From RPQJ01 sp963793675 (GTDB lineage: Bacteria > Pseudomonadota > Gammaproteobacteria > Steroidobacterales > Steroidobacteraceae): a stretch of 64,000 nt of DNA. A program made the translations under genes and the position numbers. This document shows, piece after piece, positions 38,087-47,096 of the stretch (its first letter is position 1; each line of letters starts with the position of its first letter). The stretch covers positions 124,001 to 188,000 of the forward strand of contig CAWCBA010000001.1 in assembly GCA_963793675.1 (NCBI GenBank), given 5' to 3'. The notes under the pieces are model-generated. The model worked only from the letters and a program-made list of their open reading frames with translations, was not told where the DNA came from and ran no database searches.

Positions 38087-39901
38087 TCAGCGTTGGCTGG
38101 CGATCCAGCGATCAACTTTGGCTTCGAGCACGTCGAGCGGCAGCGCGCCGCCGATCAGCACGACCGAGTGGAACTTCCGGACGTCGAACTTCGGCCCGAG
38201 CTCCTGTTCCGCGCGAGCGCGCAGTTCGCTGATCTTGAGCTGGCCGATCTTGTACGCGAGCGCCTGGCCCGGTATCGCCATGTAGCGCTCCGTCTCGGAC
38301 ACGCGGCGCGCCTCGGCCGCAGAGCTGTTCGCGTCCATGTACTCGAGCACCTGCTCGCGGGTCCAGCCCTTCGAGTGCAGGCCCGTGTCGACGACGAGGC
38401 GGATGGCGCGCCACAGTTCGCCTTCGAGGCGGCCGAAATACTGGTACGGATCGGTGTACATGCCGAGGTCCGGCCCCAGCGATTCGGCGTACAACGCCCA
38501 GCCTTCGCTGTAGGCGGTGTAGCCGCCGAACCGGCGGAACTTCGGCAGGCCCTGCTGCTCGCGCTGGATCGATATCTGGAAATGGTGGCCCGGGTTCGCT
38601 TCGTGCAGCGAGAGCGCCTCCATCGCCCACTTCGGGCGCGCGCGCAAGTCGTACGCGTTGGCGTAGAAGATGCCCGGGCGCGAGCCGTCCTCGCTCGCCG
38701 CCTGGTACTGCCCGCCCGCCGCGCTCTTCTCACGGAACGGTTCGACGGCGCGTACTTCGTACTCGGCCTTTGGCAGGATCTCGAACAACTGCGGCAGTTG
38801 CGGGTTCACGCGCCTGCGGATCGCGTCGTAGCCGGCGATCAGGTCTGCGCGGTTGTCGAAGAAGAACTGCGGATCGGTGTTGAGGTGCCTGAAGAACTCA
38901 TCGAGCGTGCCCTTGAAGCCGACCTGCTTCATCACGCCTTCCATCTGGCCGTGAATGCGCTTCACCTCGTCGAGGCCGATCTGGTGGATCTGCTCCGGCG
39001 TGTAGTCCGTGGTGGTGATGCGCCTGACGTTATAGGCGTACCAGGCCTTGCCGTTCGGCAGGCCGTCCATGCCGTCGCTGAGGCGCGTCTTCGGCAGGTA
39101 ATCGTCACGCATGTAGTCGTGGAGCTTGCGGTACGTCGGGACGACCCTGGTTTCGATCGCCTCACGATAGGCCTTGGTCAGGCGTTCGCGGTCGGCCGTG
39201 GAAAAATCCGCCGGGATCTTCGCGATCGGGCCCCAGTACAGCGATTCCTCAGGCCTGGTGACGATGTGCGCCGCGAGCTGAGGCAGCGTGCGCTCGGCAA
39301 GCACCTTCGGCAGCGTGTAGCCGCGCTTCACGCCTTCCCTCATGTTGACGATGGCCTGGTCGGCCCAGGCCACGAAGCCATCGAGGCGCTGCAGGAAGTT
39401 GTCGTAGTCCTGCACGGTCTTGAACGGCTGCATGCCGTCGCCCGAACCGAGCTGCGCGAAGGTGTTCGGCGTTGAATAGAACTGGTTCAACGGGATCAAC
39501 TCAGCCGGGAACTTGAAGCCCTCGATCTCGCGCTCGCGTCCGCTCTTGAATACTTCGTACGACAGCTGGTCGGCGGCCGGCAGTGCGGCGCGATCGACTG
39601 TCTGCACGCGCGTGAGGTAATCGCGCTGCAGCTTTTCCGCGGCGGCAATGGCGGCCGGGCTGATGCCGACGACGAAGCGATCGTTGTAGCGCGGATCGCC
39701 GATCGAGGTCGCCAGGATCGGGTTCTGCTTCAGGTACTCCTCGAAGTACTCGTCGAAAATCGCATTGAGTTTCTTCGACTCGGCCTGGGCGACGTCGACA
39801 GTGGCTGGCGCGGCGAGGGCCAGCATGCCCGCGGCCGTGGCAGCCAGGCCGGCCATGAGCAGGGAGGACGCAAACAGCACGAACCGGGACGGGCGAGTCA
39901 T
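38087..39901 (-). CDS. DUF885 family zinc-peptidase-like lipid/periplasmic protein
   Basis: The 604-residue protein has an N-terminal signal peptide (FVLFASSLLMAGLAATAAGMLALAAPA) and the DUF885 body. It contains the HEANPGHHFQISIQRE element (about 470), which resembles an HExxxGH metal site, and YSEGWALYAESLG. DUF885 proteins are predicted metallo-carboxypeptidases, but activity has rarely been shown. I start it at 39901 because a GGAAG site precedes that ATG and the 15 upstream in-frame residues do not look like a signal peptide. It lies 17 bases upstream of the M16 pair on the same strand, so all three peptidases are probably one operon. Confidence 0.87.
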   Translation of the reverse strand: MTRPSRFVLFASSLLMAGLAATAAGMLALAAPATVDVAQAESKKLNAIFDEYFEEYLKQNPILATSIGDPRYNDRFVVGISPAAIAAAEKLQRDYLTRVQTVDRAALPAADQLSYEVFKSGREREIEGFKFPAELIPLNQFYSTPNTFAQLGSGDGMQPFKTVQDYDNFLQRLDGFVAWADQAIVNMREGVKRGYTLPKVLAERTLPQLAAHIVTRPEESLYWGPIAKIPADFSTADRERLTKAYREAIETRVVPTYRKLHDYMRDDYLPKTRLSDGMDGLPNGKAWYAYNVRRITTTDYTPEQIHQIGLDEVKRIHGQMEGVMKQVGFKGTLDEFFRHLNTDPQFFFDNRADLIAGYDAIRRRVNPQLPQLFEILPKAEYEVRAVEPFREKSAAGGQYQAASEDGSRPGIFYANAYDLRARPKWAMEALSLHEANPGHHFQISIQREQQGLPKFRRFGGYTAYSEGWALYAESLGPDLGMYTDPYQYFGRLEGELWRAIRLVVDTGLHSKGWTREQVLEYMDANSSAAEARRVSETERYMAIPGQALAYKIGQLKISELRARAEQELGPKFDVRKFHSVVLIGGALPLDVLEAKVDRWIASQR

Positions 39902-40081
39902 GGGATCTTCCGAGAGCGGGTCAGGGAATAGGCGGATCGGGCGCAAGCGGTTCCCCCGATGCGGAGGCGCAGTTTCGCAAGTTCGCGCGGTGTCGACTAC
40001 CCTATCCGTGACTTACACGATGTCCAATTCCGCGGTTCCAAGGCATCGTCGTTCCCGGGCCCGGGACGGGCGGGGAGGAAT

Positions 40082-40675
40082 ATGTTCCAGATCAGGATTC
40101 ACGGCCGGGGCGGCCAGGGCGTGGTGACGGCGGCCGAGCTGCTCTCGGTGGCGGCGTTCCGCGAGGACCGGCACTCCCAGGCCTTCCCGAGTTTCGGCTC
40201 GGAGCGGACCGGCGCACCGGTGGTCGCCTTCTGTCGCATCGACGAACGCCCGATCCGGCTGCGTGAACCCATCCTCGCCCCGGACGCGGTGATCATCCAG
40301 GACCCCACCCTGCTGCACCAGGTCGACGTCTTCGGTGGCCTCCAGCCCGGTGGCTACATATTGATCAATACGGCGCGGACGTTCGAGGATCTCGGCCTGG
40401 CGGAATTCGCGCAGAAATTCGCCGCTGCACGCCTCTGCACGGTGCCCGCCACCGAGATCGCCATGCGCCACGTCGGACGCCCCCTGCCGAACGCTTCGCT
40501 GCTCGGCGGCTTTGCTGCACTGACCGGCCGCGTCTCGCTCGAGTCGGTCGCCGCCGCAATCGGCGAGAAGTTCCCGCCCAAGGTCGCGGCCGGCAACGTC
40601 GCCGCCGCCACGGAAGCCTACGAGTTCGTGCAGCGCGAGATGAAGAAGGAGGCCGCCGGTGCTGAAGCAGGTTGA
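40082..40675 (+). CDS. 2-oxoacid:acceptor oxidoreductase, gamma subunit
   Basis: The 197-residue protein is a gamma domain of pyruvate/2-oxoacid:ferredoxin oxidoreductases, with the hallmark IHGRGGQGVVTAAELLSVAA (about 6-25) and FPSFGSERTGAPVVAFCRID (about 36-55). It contributes to CoA binding and the subunit interface. It opens a four-gene operon (gamma, alpha, beta, flavoprotein-ferredoxin) and overlaps the alpha gene by 17 bases. The ATG at 40082 precedes the conserved N-terminus directly. Confidence 0.93.
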   Translation: MFQIRIHGRGGQGVVTAAELLSVAAFREDRHSQAFPSFGSERTGAPVVAFCRIDERPIRLREPILAPDAVIIQDPTLLHQVDVFGGLQPGGYILINTARTFEDLGLAEFAQKFAAARLCTVPATEIAMRHVGRPLPNASLLGGFAALTGRVSLESVAAAIGEKFPPKVAAGNVAAATEAYEFVQREMKKEAAGAEAG

Positions 40676-41913
40676 AGGTTCGGCTGCGGTCGCGGAGGCC
40701 ATCGCGCTCTGCCGCCCGCAGGTCATCTGCGCGTATCCGATCTCGCCGCAGACCCACATCGTCGAGGCGCTCGGTCGGCGCGTGGATGCCGGCGAACTGA
40801 CGCCGTGCGAGTTCGTCAACGTCGAGTCGGAGTTCGCGGCGATGTCCGTTGCGATCGGCGCTTCGGCGACCGGGGCTCGCGCTTACACGGCGACGGCGAG
40901 CCAGGGCCTGTTGTTCATGGCCGAGGCGGTCTACAACGCGGCGGGCCTCGGCCTGCCGATCGTGATGACGGTCGCGAACCGCGCGATCGGCGCGCCGATC
41001 AACATCTGGAACGACCACTCCGACGCGCTCAGCCAGCGCGACTGCGGCTGGCTGCAACTGTTCGCCGAGGACAACCAGGAAGCGCTCGACCTGCACATCC
41101 AGGCCTTCCGGCTCGCAGAGGAACTCTCGCTGCCGGTGATGGTGTGCATGGATGGCTTCATCCTGACGCACGCCTACGAGCGCGTGGACATGCCCACGCA
41201 GGCACAGGTGGATTCGTACCTGCCGCCGTACCGGCCGCGACAGGTGCTCGATCCCGCGGATCCCGTCTCGATCGGCGCCATGGTCGGTCCCGAAGCGTTC
41301 ATGGAAGTACGGTACCTCGCGCACGTCAAGCAGGAGCAGGCGCTCGAACTGATTCCCGCGTGGGCGGACGAGTTTCGTCGCGTGTTCGGACGACCGAGCG
41401 GCGGCCTGGTGCACGAGTACCGCAGCAGTGACGCCGACGTGATCGTCGTCGCCCTCGGTTCCGTGCTCGGCACGATCAAGGACACGGTCGACGAGATGCG
41501 CGACCAGGGGCACAGGATCGGCGTGCTCGGCATCACGTGCTTCCGGCCGTGGCCGTCCGTGGCCGTCCGTGATGCCCTGCAGAAGGGCGAAGCGTGTGGT
41601 CGTGCTGGAGAAAAGCCTGGCGGTGGGCATGGGCGGGATCGTCGGCAGCAACGTGTCGGCGTCGTTCTCCGGCTCGCCGGATTGCGTGCACACGGTGATC
41701 GCCGGCCTCGGTGGTCGATCGATCACGCGCGGTTCGCTGCACCGCGTCTTCGAGCAGGCGCTGGCCGACTCGCTCGAGCCCCTGACTTTCCTCGATCTCG
41801 ATCGGGCACTGGTCGACCGCGTGCTGGAGCGCGAGCGCGTGCAGCGCCGTTCGGGGCCGATCGCGGAAGGCATCCTCAAGGACCTCGGCGTCGTCGCCGC
41901 GAAGATCGGATGA
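40659..41913 (+). CDS. 2-oxoacid:acceptor oxidoreductase, alpha subunit (one frame break)
   Basis: The start is GTG. The N-terminal domain (GSAAVAEAIALCRPQVICAYPISPQTHIVEAL) and SEFAAMSVAIGASATGARAYTATASQGLLFMAEAVYNAAGLGLPIVM are typical of PorA-like pyrimidine-binding domains. The frame breaks near 41590 and the +1 frame continues KRVVVLEKSLAVGMGGIVGSNVSASF to a stop at 41913, giving about 417 residues. The enzyme oxidatively decarboxylates a 2-oxoacid to its acyl-CoA. Whether it prefers pyruvate or branched-chain acids cannot be read from sequence. Confidence 0.92.
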
Positions 41914-41923
41914 GGCGCAACGC

Positions 41924-42931
41924 ATGAGCTACCAACCCATTCGCTTCTACCAGACCGGCACCTTCACCGTGGGCAACCGGCTGCTGCCGGAAGAACAACG
42001 CTCCGTGCAGTCGGGACGTGAGCGCACCAACTCGCTCAATTCAGGACACCGCGCCTGCCAGGGCTGTGGTGAGGCGCTTGGCGCACGCTACGCGATCGAC
42101 GCAGCCATGGCGGCAACGAACCGCCAGCTGGTCGCGGCGAATGCCACGGGCTGCCTGGAAGTATTCTCCACGCCCTACCCCGAAACGTCGTGGCAGATTC
42201 CCTGGATTCACTCGCTGTTCGGCAACGCAGCCGCCGTTGGAACCGGCATCGCGGCCGCGCTGCGGGTGCAGGGCAAACGTGACGTGCGCGTCGTTGCGCA
42301 GGGTGGTGATGGCGGTACGACCGACATCGGCTTCGGCTGCCTGTCCGGCATGTTCGAACGCAACGACGACGTGCTCTACATCTGTTACGACAACGAGGCG
42401 TACATGAACACGGGCGTGCAGCGTTCGTCGGCGACGCCGCCGGCTGCACGAACCAACACGACGATGCCGGTCGGTGAATCGACCGGCGCGCGTTTCGGCC
42501 AGGGCAAGAACCTGCCGCTGATCGCCATGGCCCACGAGATTCCCTACGTCGCGACGGCGACGGTGGCCGAACTGCGCGACCTCGAAGCCAAGGTGCGGCG
42601 CGCAATGGAATTCCGCGGCGCGCGGTACATCCACGTGCTCGTGCCCTGCCCGCTCGGCTGGGGTCACGGTTCTGCCGAGACGATCAAGATGGCACGGCTC
42701 GCGATGGAGACGGGGTTGTTTCCGGTCTTCGAGGCCGAACACGGTGAAGTGAAGCACGTATCGAAGATCCGGCGGCAGTTGCCGGTCGAGGACTACCTGA
42801 AGCCGCAGACACGGTTCGCGCACCTGTTCAAGCCACCGGGACACGCGGACCTCGTCGCGCGGATTCAGGCGCTTGCCGATCGCAACGTGAAGCGCTTCGG
42901 CCTGGTGGGCGACGCGGAGGACGGGCAGTGA
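41924..42931 (+). CDS. 2-oxoacid:acceptor oxidoreductase, beta subunit (ThDP-binding)
   Basis: The 335-residue subunit carries thiamine diphosphate and a [4Fe-4S] cluster. CQGCGEAL (about 46) gives two cluster cysteines and GCLEV another. GGDGGTTDIGFGCLSGMFERNDDVLYICYDNEAYMNTGVQRSSATP is the ThDP-binding motif with its conserved tail (about 126-171). A further cysteine lies in HVLVPCPLGWG. It starts 10 bases after the alpha gene and overlaps the next gene by four bases. Confidence 0.93.
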   Translation: MSYQPIRFYQTGTFTVGNRLLPEEQRSVQSGRERTNSLNSGHRACQGCGEALGARYAIDAAMAATNRQLVAANATGCLEVFSTPYPETSWQIPWIHSLFGNAAAVGTGIAAALRVQGKRDVRVVAQGGDGGTTDIGFGCLSGMFERNDDVLYICYDNEAYMNTGVQRSSATPPAARTNTTMPVGESTGARFGQGKNLPLIAMAHEIPYVATATVAELRDLEAKVRRAMEFRGARYIHVLVPCPLGWGHGSAETIKMARLAMETGLFPVFEAEHGEVKHVSKIRRQLPVEDYLKPQTRFAHLFKPPGHADLVARIQALADRNVKRFGLVGDAEDGQ

Positions 42932-44553
42932 AGAAACCGTTTGCGATCACGCTCGACCCCGGTTCGAGCCTTGCCAACCACACGGGCTCCTGGCGCACCG
43001 TGCGCCCGGTCTACGTCGATCGCCTGCCACCGTGCAATGACGCATGCCCCTCGGGCGAGAACATCCAGGGCTGGCTGTTCCACGCCGAGTCCGGCGACTA
43101 CGAAAAGGCGTGGCGGCTGCTGACCGAGGCGAACCCGTTGCCTGCGTGCATGGGTCGCGTCTGCTACCACCCCTGCGAGACGGCGTGCAATCGCGCGCAA
43201 CTGGACGAATGCGTCGGCGTCAACGCAATCGAGCGTTTCATCGGCGACGAGGCGCTCAAGCACGGCTGGAAATTCACGCCGCCTGCAAAGTCCACGGGCC
43301 TGCGCGTGCTGGTCGTGGGCGCAGGGCCGTCGGGCTTGTCTGCGGCCTACCAGCTCGCGCGCGCCGGACACACCGTGACGATCCGCGAGGCCGGCCCGCT
43401 GGCCGGCGGCATGATGCGGTTCGGCATCCCGAAGTACCGCCTGCCGCGCGCAGTGCTCGATGCGGAGATCGCGCGCATCGTCGCCCTCGGCGTCGCGATC
43501 GAACTGAACTCGAAAGTGGACGATGTGCTGGCCGCCAAGCACGAAGGTCGCTTCGATGCGGTCTTCCTCGCCGTGGGCGCACACATTGCCAAGCGCGCGT
43601 ACCTGCCCGCCGGCAGCGCCGGCAAGATGCTCGACGCGGTCTCGGTCCTGCGCAGCATGGAAGGCGAAGATCGACCCCTGCTTGGACGCCGGGTAGTGGT
43701 CTACGGCGGCGGCAATACGGCACTCGACGTCGCACGGACCGCCAAGCGACTCGGCGCCGAGGAATCGGTGATCGTCTACCGCCGCACGCGCGAAAAGATG
43801 CCGGCACACGACGCCGAGCTCGAAGAGGCGTTGCAGGAAGGCGTGCTGGTGAAGTGGCTGTCGACGATCCGCGAAGCCGGCGAGTCATCGATCACGGTCG
43901 AGAAGATGACGCTCGACGAGAAAGGCATGGCGCAGCCGACCGGCGAGTTCGAGACGCTGGAGGCCGACTCGGTCGTGCTGGCGCTCGGCCAGGACGTCGA
44001 CCTGTCGCTGCTCGACGGTGTGCCGGGCCTCGAGATCGACGGCGGCGTGGTCAAGGTCGACGCGCACATGATGACGGGGCATCCCGGCATCTTTGCCGGC
44101 GGTGACATGGTGCCGGGCGAGCGCACGGTCACGGTCGGCATCGGCCACGGCAAGCTCGCCGCCCGCAACATCGATGCCTGGCTACGCGGCGAAAGCTGGA
44201 CGCATCCGCCGCGCCACGAGATCGCCTCGTTCGACAAGCTGAACACCTGGTACTACTCGGACGCACCGAAAGCGCAGCGTCCGGTGCTGGACATGGTGCG
44301 CCGGCAGTCGACGTTCGAGGAAGTAGTGGGCGGATTCGATCCCGCGACCGCGCAATTCGAGGCGCGGCGCTGCCTGAGCTGCGGCAATTGCTTCGAGTGC
44401 GACAACTGCTACGGCGTCTGCCCGGACAACGCCGTGATCAAGCTTGGCGCCGGCAATCGCTACGCGTTCAATTACGACTACTGCAAGGGCTGCGGGCTGT
44501 GCGTCGCGGAGTGCCCTTGCGGCGCGATCCGGACGCAGCCGGAGGAGATCTAG
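42928..44553 (+). CDS. GltD-like NAD(P)-flavoprotein fused to a 2[4Fe-4S] ferredoxin domain
   Basis: This 541-residue protein should carry electrons between the 2-oxoacid oxidoreductase and NAD(P). The N-terminus has the GltD/PreT-type cysteine cluster (CNDACPSGENIQGWL, CMGRVCYHPCETACNR). Then come an FAD site (LVVGAGPSGLSAAYQLARAGHTVTI, about 128), an NAD(P) site (VVVYGGGNTALDVARTAKRLGAEESVIVYRR, about 253) and IFAGGDMVPGERTVTVGIGHGKLAARNI. A bacterial-type ferredoxin follows at the C-terminus (CLSCGNCFECDNCYGVCPDNAV, then CKGCGLCVAECPCGAI), taking the place of the separate PorD subunit. The last gene of the operon ends directly at an inverted repeat array. Confidence 0.92.
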   Translation: MKKPFAITLDPGSSLANHTGSWRTVRPVYVDRLPPCNDACPSGENIQGWLFHAESGDYEKAWRLLTEANPLPACMGRVCYHPCETACNRAQLDECVGVNAIERFIGDEALKHGWKFTPPAKSTGLRVLVVGAGPSGLSAAYQLARAGHTVTIREAGPLAGGMMRFGIPKYRLPRAVLDAEIARIVALGVAIELNSKVDDVLAAKHEGRFDAVFLAVGAHIAKRAYLPAGSAGKMLDAVSVLRSMEGEDRPLLGRRVVVYGGGNTALDVARTAKRLGAEESVIVYRRTREKMPAHDAELEEALQEGVLVKWLSTIREAGESSITVEKMTLDEKGMAQPTGEFETLEADSVVLALGQDVDLSLLDGVPGLEIDGGVVKVDAHMMTGHPGIFAGGDMVPGERTVTVGIGHGKLAARNIDAWLRGESWTHPPRHEIASFDKLNTWYYSDAPKAQRPVLDMVRRQSTFEEVVGGFDPATAQFEARRCLSCGNCFECDNCYGVCPDNAVIKLGAGNRYAFNYDYCKGCGLCVAECPCGAIRTQPEEI

Positions 44554-44710
44554 GAAGGGAAGGAAGGCCAGGAAGGCCAGGAAGGCGAGGAAGGCGAGGA
44601 AGCTACATCTTGCGCCGCTGGCACATCGCAACTGCCACTTCCTGGCCTGACTCCTGGCCTTCCTGACCTTCCTGGCCTTCCGGGCCTTCCGGGCCTTCCT
44701 CCCCCTTCCC
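44554..44710. repeat. inverted array of 9-bp repeats filling a convergent intergenic gap
   Basis: The whole 157-base gap between two convergent stops is made of 9-bp units. The left arm (44553-44602) has five tandem copies of GGAAGGNNA (two GGAAGGCCA, two GGAAGGCGA, one degenerate) plus a partial copy. A 35-base spacer (44603-44637) follows. The right arm (44638-44710) carries the reverse complement: TGGCCTTCC variants at 44655, 44664, 44673, 44682 and 44691, with degenerate ends. The arms can pair as a long, register-shifting stem. It may act as a bidirectional terminator or be a repeat expansion. I see no other copy in the window. Confidence 0.85.
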
Positions 44711-45577
44711 TCACTTCTTCACGAACTTCAGCGTCATCCGGTCCGACTCGCCGATCGCGAGGTACTTGCTCTTGTCGAAGGCCGGGTCTTCTTCCTTACC
44801 CGAGCCGTAAGGCGTCGAACGCAGGTTCGGCGGCAGCGTCCACACGCCGAACGGATGATCCGTCGTGTCCTTCGGATTCGCGTTGATCTCCGACTTGCCG
44901 GCCAGCGTGAAGCCGGCCTGCTTCGCCTGCTCGATCACGTACGCCTCGGTGACGTAGCCGGAGTCGGGTTTCTCAGGCCTGGTGCCGGCCTTGGCGCGAT
45001 GCTGTTCGACTGCCAGGATGCCGCCCGTCTTCAGCGCCTTGTGGAATTCGACGAAGGTGTCGTGCACGGTGTTCGGTTCGTCCTGCATCCAGCCATGAAT
45101 CGAGCGCGCGGTCAGGATGAAGTCGAACATGCCGGCCGGCAGCGTCTTCGACACCGCGCCCCAGTTCAGGATGCGCACGTCGCCGTACAGTTCGGGCTTC
45201 GTCAGGTAGCGCGCCTCGAAGCTGGCTCGCGACTTGCGCGCGCCTTCCGAGAGCTTCGGGTTCGCGAGGTCGGCGCCGGTCACGTAGAACGAGCCGCCGG
45301 TCATCTTCGCGTAGGGCGCCAGGATGTCCGTCCACCAGGACTGCGAACCCGGCTGGATCTCGAGGATCGTCATGCCCGGCTTGAGGCCCCAGAAGCTCAG
45401 CGCTTCGATCGGGTGGCGGTACCGGTCACGAGCCTTGGCGTCGTCCGTGCGCCAGTCGCCTTCGACGGCCGCCTGCAGCGCCTTGTCGTCAAGACCAGTG
45501 GCGGGTGCCGAGAATGCCGCAGTGCCGTGCAATGCCACGATCCCGAGCAACAGTGCTTTCGTAAACGCCAGTTTCAT
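44711..45577 (-). CDS. secreted SAM-methyltransferase-like protein (COG4798 type)
   Basis: The 288-residue product has a signal peptide (LLLGIVALHGTAAFSA). A Rossmann methyltransferase-like domain follows with LKPGMTILEIQPGSQSWWTDILAPY (motif I region), GADLANP, FDFILTARSIHGWM and HKALKTGGILAVEQH. A second protein of the same type lies at 58428-59213. Cytosolic SAM is not expected in the periplasm, so the catalytic role is uncertain. A GAGGAG ribosome-binding site precedes the ATG. It faces the 2-oxoacid oxidoreductase operon across the repeat array. Confidence 0.78.
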   Translation of the reverse strand: MKLAFTKALLLGIVALHGTAAFSAPATGLDDKALQAAVEGDWRTDDAKARDRYRHPIEALSFWGLKPGMTILEIQPGSQSWWTDILAPYAKMTGGSFYVTGADLANPKLSEGARKSRASFEARYLTKPELYGDVRILNWGAVSKTLPAGMFDFILTARSIHGWMQDEPNTVHDTFVEFHKALKTGGILAVEQHRAKAGTRPEKPDSGYVTEAYVIEQAKQAGFTLAGKSEINANPKDTTDHPFGVWTLPPNLRSTPYGSGKEEDPAFDKSKYLAIGESDRMTLKFVKK

Positions 45578-45640
45578 GTCCGCTCCTCTGGATCCGAGTG
45601 TCAGTAATTAGGCGGGAGCGGTCCCGCGGATTCAAGCTGC

Positions 45641-45684
45641 CAGAAAAAACGAAGGCCCCGACGCTTGCGCGACGGGGCCTCGTT
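45641..45684 (-). terminator. Rho-independent terminator of the OmpW-OmpA gene
   Basis: Read on the minus strand, AGGCCCCG (45680-45673) pairs with CGGGGCCT (45660-45653) and is followed by TTCGTTTTTTCTG. A GC-rich 8-bp stem with a T-tract, 29 bases after the OmpW-OmpA stop, is a classic intrinsic terminator. Confidence 0.85.
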
Positions 45685-45712
45685 TGCAACCCGCGGGCGG
45701 TTGCAACGTCGG

Positions 45713-46874
45713 TTACATGCCCGAATCCGTGCGGATCAGCATGACGCGACGATTTTCCTGGCGGCCTTCGGCGGTCGCATTGTCGGCGATCGGGGCGGTT
45801 TCGCCCTTGCCAACCGAGCTCAGGCGAGCCGGGTCAACACCGCGCGACGACAGGTAGTCGAACACAGCCTTGGCGCGACGATCCGACAGGGCCATGTTGT
45901 AGGCATCGGCACCGACGCTGTCGGTGTGGCCTTCAACCATCGCCTTGGCGAACGGCACGTCGCCCATGAACTTCACGACGCGCTCGAGTTCCGTGATCGA
46001 CTCGGGGCGCAGCTCGGCGCTGTCGAAGTCGAACAGGAGCTTGAGGGTCTGCTCGAGCGGGCAACCGACCGAGTCGACCTTGGTGCCGGCCGGGGTGCCC
46101 GGGCACTTGTCGGCTTCGTCGCAGACGCCGTCGTTGTCCTCGTCCGTGCACTTGGCGGGCGGCGGCGGCGGCGGCGGCGGCGGGGCGACGACCGGGGCGG
46201 CAACCACGGGGGCGGCGGAATCATGTGGCCGAAGCGGTAGCCGACGTGAATGCCGTACACCCACGGGTTGATGTCGGCGGTGCCGAGCGTCGCGCCGTTC
46301 AGCGTTGACGTCTGCTCGACATGTCGATGTAGCGGACGTTGGCGTTGAAGAACCAGTTGCGCTGGCCGATGTCGACACCGACCTGGCCGGCGGCGCCGAC
46401 CGAGTCGTCGAGCTTGAGGCTGGTGCCCGCCAGCGCGCCATCGCTCCGCGTTTCTTCACCGGAGAACAGCGTGTAGTTCACGCCCGCGCCGATGTAGGGG
46501 CGGAACACGCCGTTCGGGTTGAAGTGCCAGTTCAGGCTCAGCGTCGGTGGCAGCACGTCGACATACGCGACGCGGTCGAGCGGACGGCTACCGGTATCGA
46601 GGTCGAGACCGTGCGTTGCCGGCCAGGCCAGCAGCAGCTCGGTGCCGAGGTGCGGCGTGATCATGTACTCGATCGTGCCGGTCGGCGTGAGGTCGCTGTC
46701 GACGACGACAGCGGCACCGCCCAGATCCAGGTTGTAAGAGTCAGGGTTGATCTGCGAGATACCGACGCGCACCAACCACTTGCCCGGATCGTACGTGCCT
46801 TCTTCGGCGTGCGCGGCGACCGGGGCCGCGAGGGCTGCGGCAACAGCCAAAGGAATGAGATAACGAGATGACAT
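45713..46874 (-). CDS. OmpW-OmpA fusion outer-membrane protein (two frame breaks)
   Basis: A signal peptide (AVAAALAAPVAAHA) is followed by an OmpW-type eight-stranded barrel (KWLVRVGISQINPDSYNLDLGG, LPPTLSLNWHFNPNGVFRPYIGAGVNYTLF). After a shift near 46318 comes QTSTLNGATLGTADINPWVYGIHVGYRFGHMIPPP. After another near 46215 there is a proline-rich linker with about nine consecutive prolines, a thrombospondin type-3 calcium repeat (DEDNDGVCDEADKCPGTPAGTKVDSVGCP) and an OmpA C-terminal peptidoglycan-binding domain (VEGHTDSVGADAYNMALSDRRAKAVFDYL). Joined, it is about 386 residues. The barrel should sit in the outer membrane and the tail should bind murein. A TATAAT box lies upstream and a strong terminator downstream, suggesting high expression. 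Confidence 0.87.
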
Positions 46875-46907
46875 TGAGGCGTTCTCCTTGTGGCTTTTAT
46901 GCCATGC

Positions 46908-46936
46908 ATTATAAATTCAACAGCGGCCGCTCACCG
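46908..46936 (-). promoter_or_regulatory. putative promoter of the OmpW-OmpA gene
   Basis: On the minus strand a perfect TATAAT hexamer (46913-46908) lies 33 bases before the start codon, followed by GGAGA before the ATG. The AT-rich stretch is conspicuous against the GC-rich background. The -35 at 17-bp spacing (CGGTGA, 46936-46931) is poor. Confidence 0.5.
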
Positions 46937-47096
46937 CCAGCCCGTCACCCCACCCAGGACGGACCCTTTAAAGTTCAACGGTGCAATTTTCCGCGTAATC
47001 GTGGTCCAAAGTCCAGTGCGGTAAATCAGGTCCTGCAGCGGTCGGCCGGAGCGACCCGGTTCGCGCCAGCCCGGCCGCCAGTTTCACCCGGAGTAT

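Noticed and set aside
36820..38232. 470-codon plus-strand open frame opposite the M16 gene
   Set aside because: Antisense shadow; the minus strand holds HFFEH and the rest of the M16 domain.
38093..39475. 460-codon plus-strand open frame opposite the DUF885 gene
   Set aside because: Antisense shadow with skewed composition; the minus strand encodes an intact DUF885 protein.
41540..41575. Short tandem duplication (GTGGCCGTCC repeated) in the alpha-subunit gene
   Set aside because: It encodes a plausible PWPSVAVRDAL in frame and keeps the protein length normal; too short to be meaningful.
44582..44710. Possible small lysine/arginine-rich peptide encoded by the 9-bp repeats
   Set aside because: The reading is just the repeat unit translated (KARKARKAR) without start site or family; the inverted arrangement fits a nucleic-acid structure better.
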